Positions 9,243 through 18,529 of a stretch of 64,000 bases of DNA are shown here, in pieces. Position 1 is the stretch's first letter, and the number at the start of each line of letters is the position of its first letter. The stretch is from Bacteroidota bacterium. GTDB taxonomy: Bacteria > Bacteroidota > Ignavibacteria > Tepidaquicellales > Tepidaquicellaceae. The DNA lies in assembly GCA_018266875.1 (NCBI GenBank), contig JAFDZR010000007.1:42868-106867 (forward strand), read 5' to 3'. The translations under genes were made by a program, and so were the position numbers. A model generated the notes under the pieces. The model was given only the letters and a program-made list of their open reading frames with translations. It searched no databases and was not told the origin of the DNA.

Positions 9243-10106
9243 TTATGCGACGTCTGCAAATATCTTTTCGGTTTTTTTAAAATGGATTGAACCGCTTATA
9301 AAAATTATTAATGAACTGATACTTCCCATACCGATCAGATCCCACGGCATAGGATTGAATCCGAGAAGAGATGATCTGAATCCTTCTATTACGCCTACCA
9401 TCGGATAGAGACCATACAGCAGATATGCAGTATCTCCGAATTTTTCCGCAACTAAAGATGCGGGAAATACCACCGGTGCCGCATACATTAAAAGAGAGGT
9501 AATAACGCCTACTGCGAATCTGACATCCCTGTACTGAATTGCCAGAGAAGAAAGCCACATTCCCAGACCAAGCGAAGTCAGAATCATCAGCAGCATCAGC
9601 AAAGGCAGGAAAAGAACATTTAAAGTCGGACTGATATTGTAAAAGAGCATCATGATTATCAGTATTACAAATGCTATCGCGAAATCAAGGAGTTTGGAAA
9701 AGATAGGAGTAAGGGGGATCATTACTCTCGGGAAATAAACCTTCGTCAACAGATGCGCATTCCCAACAAGACTGCTCGTAGCTCCTCCCATTGACTGCGA
9801 AAAATAAGTCCATGGCAGAACAGCCGTATATGAGAATATCGGATAAGGAATACCGTCACTTGCTATCTTTGCGAGCCCTCCGAATATCACGGAAAAAATT
9901 ACCATTGAAATTACGGGGTTAAGAATTGCCCACAACAGTCCGAGAACTGTCTGTTTGTATAAAACCGTTATATCCCTGTAAACAAAGAAAAACATCAGAT
10001 CCTTGTATTTGATCAGCTCGGGAATGTTAAATAAATTCCAGCTCTTGCTTGGTTTTATTTCGAAATAAGGAATCTCTTTTGCTGCCATCTTTTTTATGAA
10101 TTTCAA
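9243..10106 (-). CDS. wzm: ABC-2 type polysaccharide export permease (Wzm)
   Basis: A 287-residue membrane protein with about six transmembrane segments and the ABC-2 permease pattern. The cytoplasmic N-terminus ends LMFFFVYRDITVLYKQTVLG, which is the conserved RD/Y-Q coupling region, and the central LGMWLSSLAIQYRDVRFAV motif is typical of Wzm/TagG. It would form the channel for lipid-linked polysaccharide, energised by the Wzt-type ATPase whose gene begins 25 bases downstream. It starts seven bases after the stop of the C25 peptidase gene, so sortase-like protein and exporter are probably co-transcribed. Confidence 0.92.
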   Translation of the reverse strand: MKFIKKMAAKEIPYFEIKPSKSWNLFNIPELIKYKDLMFFFVYRDITVLYKQTVLGLLWAILNPVISMVIFSVIFGGLAKIASDGIPYPIFSYTAVLPWTYFSQSMGGATSSLVGNAHLLTKVYFPRVMIPLTPIFSKLLDFAIAFVILIIMMLFYNISPTLNVLFLPLLMLLMILTSLGLGMWLSSLAIQYRDVRFAVGVITSLLMYAAPVVFPASLVAEKFGDTAYLLYGLYPMVGVIEGFRSSLLGFNPMPWDLIGMGSISSLIIFISGSIHFKKTEKIFADVA

Positions 10107-10113
10107 AATATAT

Positions 10114-13100
10114 TTACCTTAAAATTGCAAGTTTCTGAATATTTGTTTCAACCTGTGAATTTCCCTGCATAATAAATTTATACAGGTATGTTCCGTTCGC
10201 TATATAATCACCGTCATTGTCTTTGCCGTCCCAGTATATTGAATTGTATCCTACATTTGCCTGGAAATTTATTTCCTTAACAAGTCTGCCCACTACAGTA
10301 TAGATCTTCACTTTGCAGGATGTAGGCGGGAATTCTCCGGAAAGTCTGAACATAAAGTTTGTTTCCGTTCTCATAGGATTGGGATAGTTTGCCATCTCCA
10401 TTATCCTGAGATCGTTTTCGACAATAACTGTATTGACGATCGAATCAGCCAGATTACCTGTTATGTCCGTTGCGCTGAATCTGAATTTATGGTTTCCTTC
10501 GCTAAGCACAGGATTGTAAACCACCGTCGCCTGAAGGAAATTGTTGTCAGGAAAACTTATCGTGATCTGCGGATTCTGCACTCCGTTAATAAAGTATGGA
10601 ACATATTTATTGTCAAGATATACTTTAACATTGGATGTGTCATTTATTATCATTCTGCTGTCATCAAGAAACTTGAGTACAATATTCGGCTTTGACTGTA
10701 TGAAATCTCCGTTGATGATCTTATTTCCGTCATAAGTCACATCAATGATAGGATTGATACTGTCTCCGTTGACTACAAATTTTGTAATGGCTTTATTGTT
10801 ATATGAAAAGAGTTCGTTGTGATCACCCTGGATTACTGATTCGAAATATAAGGGAATCGTATCGCTGTCGATCTTTACATCCCTTAATCCTGAAGTTGAG
10901 AAATTTACCGAAGATGATCTCATGCTGTCAATCATAAACGGTGAATTTATTGTGTCCACTTTGAGATAAATGTTTTTTCCCTGGCGCGAAACGTACCAGT
11001 AATTTATATAACTCTGAATATCCCTGAATCCGATGCTGTAATAATTAACCGAAAATCTTACGCTGTCTCCTTCCTGCACGGAAGTATCGCTTCCCGCGAA
11101 AGAATAATTGTCAGGTGTCAATTCTCCCGGCGGAACGTATTTTATCTTTGCTGAATTGAAAACAGGGGACTCAAGTCCCGATATGGTATCAATTCTCAGA
11201 TGATTTACAATTCTCAATTTCGGATACTGAACGGCTGAAATGGTATCAAGTGAAACTGTATTGGAAGTAATTCCCGAAGCAATAAGCACCGGAACATTAT
11301 CCCTGTCAATTCCATAAAGGTCCAGGTCAATGGAATTATTAGGCAGCACGATCTGCTCCCATGAATATTCCTTCCAGCGGTCTGCAGTCCCAAATTCCTG
11401 AACGATATATCCTTCAGGCTGGAGGAACAGGGGATTGATCTGACATTCCTGAGGTTCCCAGTTAGTATTGGAAAAGAAAACGTGATAGTTCTCGCAAACT
11501 GACATCGAGTCCGCTCCGAGATATCCGAAAAATGACCATGTGTCAAAGAATCCGATACCGATTGAGTCTATTCTCTTACTTCCGAATTCCCTGAACTTAG
11601 CAATTGCATCGCTTCTCAGACTGTCTGCATCCGGAACATACGATGCATTATATCCGAGAAGGTAATCCGTCGAATCAAATGTATTCAGAAAACTTAAAAC
11701 CGAATCTGAAGACTGCGGTGATGTAAAAGTGAAATTCTTTATAACAGTCGGAACGCCTGTCAGCTTTTTCACTTTTGCAAGATTAAGACCTCTGTTGAAT
11801 CCTCCGTCGCTGTAATAATTAAAATTATTTATTGTAAAGAAAGATGACTCAAATCCATTGCTTCCCCATGATCTGATAAAAAGATTTCCCTTGAACTTGC
11901 TCAGTCTGAAACCGCCGTTTTCATATACAAGATTGGAGAGTCCGGATTCCCCGAACTGCCTAAGGTCTGATTTGTAAACAGTATATGCCGAATCATTTGA
12001 GCCGTCAGAATTTTTTGAAATGCCGGGATTGTAAACCACATTTGTTATTTCAGACCATCCCGAACTGTCATTATTAATAACTGCATTGGTCCTTAAGTAA
12101 TACAGTGTATTTATGTCAGTCACGGGCAGATTGACATTAAAAGATGAACTGACTCCTGAGATATTCGAATTATTATAAGTCTGCAGTACAGGCGATACGA
12201 AAGTATCTGAAGTATCAATCTGTAAAATTATTTTTATATTATTGCTTCTGTAATCAACATTCGGATTTAATCCCGTAAATTTAAATGAAGGTGAAGTGAT
12301 TACTCCGTTGTCAAGCGGCTTGATCTGTGTATAGGAAATATTTCTCAGGGTAAGCGGGAATGTTATTGAGTCATTGTCATAGAATTTCTGAGGATAGTAT
12401 TTTTCCGGATCCATTATTACTGTCATTGAATAATTACCAATTGTATCGATCTTAAAAAAATGATCGATGGTATCAATATATCCGAAATATCTGAACACAG
12501 TGTCTTTGGACTGAGACAAGGCTCCGTCCTTTTTAATTTTGAACCTGATCCTTACAGAGTCAGCATATGTACCGAGATTCTTTGGGAAAATTCTAAGCTT
12601 AACTGATTCACCGAGAACAGGGAAATTATTTGAAAGGGAATAATCATTTTGTTTGATGTCAAATTCAGGTGTAGCTTTCATCAGGAGTTGTGAAGCCGGA
12701 TCGCCGAGCAGATTATAACAGTTGATTGTATTTCTTGCTGAGAAGCTTGACGAATCCTGCGCTATCTGCTGAGATGCATATGACATCAACTCGCCGATGT
12801 ATCTGACACTGTCTTTTGCAAAATGTTTTATAAGTCGGTCATTATATGAATCCCCGATTCCGGAAAAACTCCATCCTGTGGTTCCGACAAAACCGATTGC
12901 GCATTTGTTTGGAAGTATAATGAATTTTTCACCGAATGACCTCCGGTTGGTTTCAGAGCATTGACCTGTGAAGCACGTAAAGCTCAGCACGAGCGGTTGT
13001 TTGTTACCGTTTTCAAGCGTTGAAGGATCTTCAAGACCGATCTCCCAGTCCTGCGCCGCCGCATGGCCTATGAAATTCACGATCATCGAACCTCTGTCAA

Positions 13101-14952
13101 ATTCCTTTTTGATCGAATCCTTATAGTTGTACGTAACATAACCGGATGAATCGTTTCTGTAGATTCTGGCAATATTCATAGAAGCCGGAGCCGGGAAAAA
13201 ATAACTGCTGATAAAATTTTCTGATTTCGCCTGGAAATTTAACTGCTCCTGTCTATTTCCGCCTCCCGTTATTGCAATATAATTTTTCCACCATTTCTCA
13301 GGCGGCTGCTGATCGTATGTTATTATCTTATTGACCACATCCTGCGCTTCAGAAACTGTGTAAACCGGAAGTCTGCCTACAGAGATCTGATGATAATAAG
13401 TAAACGTTCCGAAATTAAAATTTACAAAATATCCGTCTGACGGCGGGTTACCGTAAGTCGGTACAAAATTCTGAAAATACACTGAAGCTGAACTGTTCTT
13501 TTTGGGATCCAGCGATGCTCTTCCGAAAAGGTTAACGTATTTTATTTTTTCTCCGGACCAGTTGTTGTATGCATAACTGATAAAATTCCTTAAAGCAACA
13601 GGGTTTTCTATTCCGTAATTAAAAATATCGTATATGTCTTTTATCTCTGCGTTGACAACCCTGAAATTATTAAAGCTCTGTCTGTGATCTTTGAGCTGCT
13701 GTGCCTGGGATTCGAATACCTTATTATAAACTATAAGATAATCAGCTCCGTTTGCAGCGGAGACAAGATCGCTTACCTGTCTGTTCTCAATGCGGTAAGG
13801 TTTTCTTGTGATAAATCTATTTACAACTTCAAATTCTGCATTACTCTTACCTGTGAATGTAAGAACATTCTGACTGACAGTCTGATTTTCTATTTTAATT
13901 CCGTTTGTAATGTCATAAATATTTATGGGATTCGAGGATAAGACTCCGTTTACATTTATTTTCTTTGATGCAGAATCGCTTCCGCTCAGTTTGAATTTCA
14001 GCTGATTGTTCTGAAAGCTTAACGCTCTTGGATATTTGAGTTCATAGAAATCAAGATGTATTTTCGGTGTAAAATTGTTGTTTGTAAGAGGCGTATATTT
14101 CAGTGTTATCTCATTCTGAACATTGCTGTTCAGGATCGATGGTGAAAAATACAAAGTTGTATCCATTCTGTTAAGACTGTCAGCTATCATTGTGCCGATC
14201 AGTGTGTTGTTAATTCTTACCTCAACAATATGCTCGTTGTTTTCCTGCAGATTATAAGAAACCGGAAACAGGAGAAGTCTCAGCTCACAGCTCTGACTGC
14301 CGGTTACATCAACCGGCGTAAAATTATCCGTGTGGGTTTCATTAGTTGTCATTAATTTCCAGAACCAGCTTTCACCCTGCACTTTTTCATTGCTGAAATA
14401 TCTGAAATCGGAATTCGGATTTGTCGTTGTGCCGAGATAGTAAATATTATCCTGTTCAAAATGCATCGGCTCGGTGAAGAAATTATCCTGATAACTTGAA
14501 GTGGAGTTGAAAGTGGAAACAGGCATTCTCAATCCGGCGCTTCCGCCCCAGTCCAGCCAGTAAACGCTGGTATCGGAATACATGTCGTATCTTTCGTCTG
14601 TAACATATTCGATCTGATTGGAATATCCGTTATAATGATTTGTCGGTCCTCCGTAATTTCTCTTACCGTAAAAATCAAGATAATCGCCGTCGTCAAATGT
14701 CCCGTCATTTTCTCCCTGAAAAAAAACTGGGACCTGGTTTCCTTTGTATAAAACCTTCACAGTCCTCGGATCAATTCCGGATGTGTTAATTCCGTTATTG
14801 ATAAAATCATTTCTTTCAATCCTGTATACTCCGTCTTCTGTGATGTAAAGTTTTAGATAGGTCTTGTTTGGTGTGATCCAGTTGAAATTCTGAGAGTATG
14901 AAATATTTACTGATATAAAAAGAAAGCACAGTAATATTATTAGATTTTTCAT
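10114..14952 (-). CDS. Giant C25 (gingipain/PorU-type) cysteine peptidase with ILEI-like domain and T9SS C-terminal domain
   Basis: The frame is open to an ATG at 15003, but the ATG at 14952 is preferred because it starts directly with a signal peptide (MKNLIILLCFLFISVNISYS, residues 18-37 of the longer form). In the longer numbering, an N-terminal PorU-like region (about 45-330, with LKLYITEDGVYRI) leads into a C25 domain at about 420-775. Its catalytic histidine is in NFIGHA (H647), the cysteine is in SFTCFTGQ (C677), and it ends with the YNLLGDPA motif. After beta-sandwich segments, residues about 1065-1165 resemble an ILEI/PANDER domain (FGSKRIDSIGIGFFDTWSFFG in pieces). The last about 95 residues are a T9SS C-terminal domain (NYPNP near 1540). 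PorU, the T9SS sortase, is a C25 protein with a retained C-terminal domain but is usually 1,100-1,300 residues. This one, at about 1,610 residues, could be the sortase, a paralogue, or a secreted protease. Confidence 0.85.
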   Translation of the reverse strand: MKNLIILLCFLFISVNISYSQNFNWITPNKTYLKLYITEDGVYRIERNDFINNGINTSGIDPRTVKVLYKGNQVPVFFQGENDGTFDDGDYLDFYGKRNYGGPTNHYNGYSNQIEYVTDERYDMYSDTSVYWLDWGGSAGLRMPVSTFNSTSSYQDNFFTEPMHFEQDNIYYLGTTTNPNSDFRYFSNEKVQGESWFWKLMTTNETHTDNFTPVDVTGSQSCELRLLLFPVSYNLQENNEHIVEVRINNTLIGTMIADSLNRMDTTLYFSPSILNSNVQNEITLKYTPLTNNNFTPKIHLDFYELKYPRALSFQNNQLKFKLSGSDSASKKINVNGVLSSNPINIYDITNGIKIENQTVSQNVLTFTGKSNAEFEVVNRFITRKPYRIENRQVSDLVSAANGADYLIVYNKVFESQAQQLKDHRQSFNNFRVVNAEIKDIYDIFNYGIENPVALRNFISYAYNNWSGEKIKYVNLFGRASLDPKKNSSASVYFQNFVPTYGNPPSDGYFVNFNFGTFTYYHQISVGRLPVYTVSEAQDVVNKIITYDQQPPEKWWKNYIAITGGGNRQEQLNFQAKSENFISSYFFPAPASMNIARIYRNDSSGYVTYNYKDSIKKEFDRGSMIVNFIGHAAAQDWEIGLEDPSTLENGNKQPLVLSFTCFTGQCSETNRRSFGEKFIILPNKCAIGFVGTTGWSFSGIGDSYNDRLIKHFAKDSVRYIGELMSYASQQIAQDSSSFSARNTINCYNLLGDPASQLLMKATPEFDIKQNDYSLSNNFPVLGESVKLRIFPKNLGTYADSVRIRFKIKKDGALSQSKDTVFRYFGYIDTIDHFFKIDTIGNYSMTVIMDPEKYYPQKFYDNDSITFPLTLRNISYTQIKPLDNGVITSPSFKFTGLNPNVDYRSNNIKIILQIDTSDTFVSPVLQTYNNSNISGVSSSFNVNLPVTDINTLYYLRTNAVINNDSSGWSEITNVVYNPGISKNSDGSNDSAYTVYKSDLRQFGESGLSNLVYENGGFRLSKFKGNLFIRSWGSNGFESSFFTINNFNYYSDGGFNRGLNLAKVKKLTGVPTVIKNFTFTSPQSSDSVLSFLNTFDSTDYLLGYNASYVPDADSLRSDAIAKFREFGSKRIDSIGIGFFDTWSFFGYLGADSMSVCENYHVFFSNTNWEPQECQINPLFLQPEGYIVQEFGTADRWKEYSWEQIVLPNNSIDLDLYGIDRDNVPVLIASGITSNTVSLDTISAVQYPKLRIVNHLRIDTISGLESPVFNSAKIKYVPPGELTPDNYSFAGSDTSVQEGDSVRFSVNYYSIGFRDIQSYINYWYVSRQGKNIYLKVDTINSPFMIDSMRSSSVNFSTSGLRDVKIDSDTIPLYFESVIQGDHNELFSYNNKAITKFVVNGDSINPIIDVTYDGNKIINGDFIQSKPNIVLKFLDDSRMIINDTSNVKVYLDNKYVPYFINGVQNPQITISFPDNNFLQATVVYNPVLSEGNHKFRFSATDITGNLADSIVNTVIVENDLRIMEMANYPNPMRTETNFMFRLSGEFPPTSCKVKIYTVVGRLVKEINFQANVGYNSIYWDGKDNDGDYIANGTYLYKFIMQGNSQVETNIQKLAILR

Positions 14953-15078
14953 ATATATTTCAGGATAATAATTTATTAAAAAAAGTATCCTTATTTCATA
15001 CACTCCTTATTTTAATGAAAATATGAGAAATCAATATACTATATTTCAATTTTAATTTCACTTGATTTATGTTTCATT

Positions 15079-15732
15079 TTAAATAATTATCCGCTTTATG
15101 AATTTGGGAATTCCAAGAAAATACCTTTTGAAATTGTTTGCCGGATCAGCAGCTACTCTGACCAGCCATTCAAGTCCGGATTTTCTCATAAATTCAGGAC
15201 CTCTTTTCTTATCGCCTGAAAAGACCTTTATCCCGTCTCCTACAGAAAGCATTACCCTGAATTTTATTTTGTCCCTGTTCAGATACATCCATTTCTCCTG
15301 AATGGGACTGCTAAGTCCTATTATGATTATATCCGGGTCAGAATTGTTTATCTTTTCAATTACTTCTTCATTATTGAAATCATAACCTTCCTGAATTCCT
15401 TTAATGATCAGTCCGGGATATCTGCTACGGATCTTAACGAGTTCATTTTCCGTGTGCCCGAAAAAAAACCATGTGTATTTTTTCTTCAGGGATTTTTCAG
15501 TTAATTTATGATAAAAATCTGAACCCGTAAATCTTTCTCTCAGTCCGTTTGCGCCGAACAGATATTTCGAAGCAAGATAAACTCCGATACCGTCCGGGTG
15601 TATATGATCAAATGAGTTGTATATTTCCTTCAGCGAAGGATCTTCATAGACTTTATTCAGTGTGTCGGCATTTGCATATGCAATGGTGGTTTTGACATCG
15701 TTTGAGATGGCATTGTTAAAAATTTCAAGCAT
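15079..15732 (-). CDS. WecG/TagA/CpsF-family glycosyltransferase (GT26), N-terminus unclear
   Basis: A GT26 enzyme, transferring an N-acetyl-mannosamine-type or other sugar to a polyprenyl-PP-linked acceptor. The HPDGIGVYLA motif carries the family aspartate (D47 from the first ATG). FFGHTENEL, IIIGLSSPIQEKWM and SVGDGIKVFSGDKKRGPEFMRKSGLEWLVR follow in family order. From the ATG at 15732 it has 217 residues and lacks the conserved first strand. The same frame continues upstream without a stop to 15831 and encodes that strand (KLEIFGISVSRINYDD), but has no ATG, GTG or TTG. Translation must therefore begin at a non-standard codon (CTG at 15777, ATT at 15789 or nearby), or the gene is 5'-damaged. 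It lies between a GT4 gene and the C25 gene. Confidence 0.85.
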   Translation of the reverse strand: MLEIFNNAISNDVKTTIAYANADTLNKVYEDPSLKEIYNSFDHIHPDGIGVYLASKYLFGANGLRERFTGSDFYHKLTEKSLKKKYTWFFFGHTENELVKIRSRYPGLIIKGIQEGYDFNNEEVIEKINNSDPDIIIIGLSSPIQEKWMYLNRDKIKFRVMLSVGDGIKVFSGDKKRGPEFMRKSGLEWLVRVAADPANNFKRYFLGIPKFIKRIII

Positions 15733-15800
15733 GTCGTCATAATTTATTCTGCTGACTGAAATGCCGAATATTTCCAGTTTTCTGTGAATTTTTATTCTGT

Positions 15801-16901
15801 TTAGGATTCTTGATTCTCTTTCAGTGATTTATATACCGATTCTATCTGCGGAATTATTTTCTTTTCGGTATAGTCTTTCATAACTTTTCCATGAAGAGCT
15901 GATGCTAACTTTTCTGAAAAAGTTCTGCTCTTTGTTAACAGATTTATTTTGTCTTTAAGTTCAATAAAATTTCCCTTCCTGAAAATTAATCCGTTCACAT
16001 TATCCTCGATGACTTCCTTTATTCCGTCCGTATCTGAGCCGATAAATGGCTTTTTAAATAAACCGCTCTGAAGCATGAAGCCAGGCAGAGGGTCCCTTTT
16101 TGAACATAATATGCAGATATCTGCGGCATTGTAAAATGGTCTCAGGTTCTTCTGTCCTGGAATTAAAGCCGCATCAATTTTTTTCTCTCTAATTATATCA
16201 CTGTAATTATTCTCTTCATCTCCGTTTCCGATTATCAGCGTGAAATATTTTTTCTCTTCAGCTTCTGATACAGCCCTGAGCAGAGTCATATGGTCTTTGT
16301 CCCTGTGATATCTCCCGACTGAAAGTAAAATCCTGTATCCATTCCTTTTCTTTTCATTTATCATTTGTATGAAATGATCATTCCTCTCTGCTGAAGTTTT
16401 CGGGGAATCGAGTTCTTCAGTATCAGTGAAGTTCGGGATCAGTTCTATCCGTTCCTTTTTTACAGCGAACTTGTTAATCAGCATGCTTTTTACTGCATTG
16501 CTTACTGCAATAATCCTGTCAGACCTGTATTCCACAAAATATCTTCTGTCAACAATGCTTAAAGCGGTAAAGACGGTTTTGATATCAAGTTTCTTCTTTA
16601 AAGAGTTTGCAATAAGCTCATAATATCTGTGATGCGTATGTATTATATCGATCTTTTCACTTTCCGCAAAATCCGTTAAAACAGATCTTGCTTTTAGCAT
16701 CCGTTTCTTGTCGGAAAGAAATGGCATGCAGAAAAACTCCGCACCGGTGCCGCTGACTCTTTCTCCGGCGTCTGCGTTATTTGAAACAAAAAAAATTTTA
16801 TGTCCTTCTCTGCACTGATATTTCAGAAGAAGGTGAACGTAGTATGATCTTCCGTCATAGAATCCCATATCAGGAGAAAGATGAAGTATCCTGAGTTTCA
16901 C
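15801..16901 (-). CDS. Family 4 glycosyltransferase with altered active-site glutamates
   Basis: A 366-residue GT-B glycosyltransferase. The N-terminal half contains IIHTHH (86-91) and IIAVSNAV (130-137). The C-terminal half has ILLSVGRYHRDKD (191-203), IIGNGDEE (223-230) and NVNGLIFRKG (301-310). GT4 enzymes normally carry E-x7-E in the donor site. Here the region reads RDPLPGFMLQSG (269-280), so both glutamates are replaced (D270 and Q278). The enzyme may use a different donor geometry or be weakly active. Its stop lies in the region that should encode the start of the next gene (GT26), so the two are physically interlocked. Its start abuts the stop of the upstream membrane protein. Confidence 0.82.
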   Translation of the reverse strand: MKLRILHLSPDMGFYDGRSYYVHLLLKYQCREGHKIFFVSNNADAGERVSGTGAEFFCMPFLSDKKRMLKARSVLTDFAESEKIDIIHTHHRYYELIANSLKKKLDIKTVFTALSIVDRRYFVEYRSDRIIAVSNAVKSMLINKFAVKKERIELIPNFTDTEELDSPKTSAERNDHFIQMINEKKRNGYRILLSVGRYHRDKDHMTLLRAVSEAEEKKYFTLIIGNGDEENNYSDIIREKKIDAALIPGQKNLRPFYNAADICILCSKRDPLPGFMLQSGLFKKPFIGSDTDGIKEVIEDNVNGLIFRKGNFIELKDKINLLTKSRTFSEKLASALHGKVMKDYTEKKIIPQIESVYKSLKENQES

Positions 16902-18524
16902 TTAATTAATTTTTCTGAATTTACCTTCGCTGAATAAAATAATGTTTACCTTATCCGTTAATATCCTTATATACATGTCCGTTGGTTTGTTGAAAATATT
17001 ATCCTCGGTGAGTTTAAGGATCAGGTCCCTGTCCTTGTATTTATTGTTGTAAGCGTCAAGACGCATGAAATACTGCGTCTCTCCTGTTGTCAATATTTCC
17101 AGTTCGTTTTCGCTTATCTTTTTAACAAACAGCTCTGAATTGAGAGAGCCGGAATCCAGCGCGCCGGTGTATACAAGGTCATAAAATTTATCCTTTAAAA
17201 CAAAATCACCGTTTCTGTAATAATTGTAAGGACCAATAGCATAGTCCATAATATATGACTGCCTTAATCTGGAAGGCAGACCGATTATAACATTTTTCTT
17301 TTCGGGATCCAGTTCAAGCTTTCTGAATTCACTGTAAACATTTTCAGCTACATTGTAAGAGTAATACCAGTTCTTAACCAGCTTGTATCCGAGGACTCCC
17401 CAGTTGATGAGTAATGCAAGTATTGCAATGAGAAAGAACTTATAGTAGTATTTAAGTTTATAAAGCACCAGAGCTACTGTAAACACTGTGATTACAAAAG
17501 GTATAAGTATCAGCTGAGGTCTGAAATAACCTGCAATTAAATTCGGCAGAATGGAGCTGAGGAAAATAAGACAGATCAGGAATAATTTTCCGATGCTTTT
17601 TGTGACCGTGAAAATAAAGAGCAGGGTAACCAGAAAGGTAAATGACACGAAAAGGTATAAAAGAAAATTCCTGTTAAGAGTGTCGAGATTATCCTGAACA
17701 GAAAGATAATCAAACGGTATCAGCATTGAAAGAGAAGCTTTGAAAATCACTCCGACAGAATAAATTATTCCGGGATTCTGATAAGCCGTTACGACCTCAG
17801 TCGGCTGAGTTCCGAGTATGATTATCCTGTACGAAAAATATAAAATGAGCAGAAAGAATTCCAGAAATATCAGATACTTTATTTCGTGAAGTTTTTCCCT
17901 GCCGTATGTTAGATAGATCATTATCAGGGAAATGAACGGCAATATTACCGAACTTTCTTTGGTTAGAAGAGCAAGGAGAAAGAAAAAAAGACTAAGTGCA
18001 ATTTTGTATTCTGAATTCTTTGTGCAGAAAGAGAATGTAAAATATAATGCCGCAAACATGAATATGGCGCAGAGTATATCAACTTTTCCGACCGTCCAGC
18101 AGATATCGTTCAGATTGTTCGGATACATCAGGCAGAAAAGCAGAAGTATCAGCGAGTAAACGATCTTTCCGGATATTTTGAAAAAAAGGAATGAGATAAG
18201 AAACGTCAGAATGTAATAATAGATCAGATTCTCAATCCTGAATAGAACAAAATTATCGTTCTGAAATCCCAGCATATCATGAAGATTAATGCTGTTGATA
18301 ATTGATAAAAACCATAAAGGTCTTAGGTGAAAATTGCTGTAATTCTGAATAGAGCTTGTGAACTTCTGCAGCATAGTGGAATTCTGCGCGGAAATAAAAT
18401 TAAGATAATCATCCGACAATAGTCCGATACTGAAATAATCTGAAAAAGCCAGATATACAGTGAAAGCAAAAAATATAAATATTACAGATATAAAGAATTT
18501 GTTACTTTCTGATCTCAGATTCAA
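16902..18524 (-). CDS. GT-C fold membrane glycosyltransferase-like protein
   Basis: A 540-residue membrane protein. After the first helix there is a loop (SDYFSIGLLSDDYLNFISAQ) holding the D-D/acidic pair expected of GT-C transferases, followed by about ten hydrophobic segments and a soluble C-terminal domain of about 140 residues. The architecture matches PMT/ArnT-like enzymes using polyprenyl-phosphate sugars on the periplasmic side. It is set between GT2 and GT4 genes with spacing of 5 and 0 bases, so it is part of one transcript. No specific substrate can be read from it. Confidence 0.65.
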   Translation of the reverse strand: MNLRSESNKFFISVIFIFFAFTVYLAFSDYFSIGLLSDDYLNFISAQNSTMLQKFTSSIQNYSNFHLRPLWFLSIINSINLHDMLGFQNDNFVLFRIENLIYYYILTFLISFLFFKISGKIVYSLILLLFCLMYPNNLNDICWTVGKVDILCAIFMFAALYFTFSFCTKNSEYKIALSLFFFLLALLTKESSVILPFISLIMIYLTYGREKLHEIKYLIFLEFFLLILYFSYRIIILGTQPTEVVTAYQNPGIIYSVGVIFKASLSMLIPFDYLSVQDNLDTLNRNFLLYLFVSFTFLVTLLFIFTVTKSIGKLFLICLIFLSSILPNLIAGYFRPQLILIPFVITVFTVALVLYKLKYYYKFFLIAILALLINWGVLGYKLVKNWYYSYNVAENVYSEFRKLELDPEKKNVIIGLPSRLRQSYIMDYAIGPYNYYRNGDFVLKDKFYDLVYTGALDSGSLNSELFVKKISENELEILTTGETQYFMRLDAYNNKYKDRDLILKLTEDNIFNKPTDMYIRILTDKVNIILFSEGKFRKIN

Positions 18525-18529
18525 AATTA

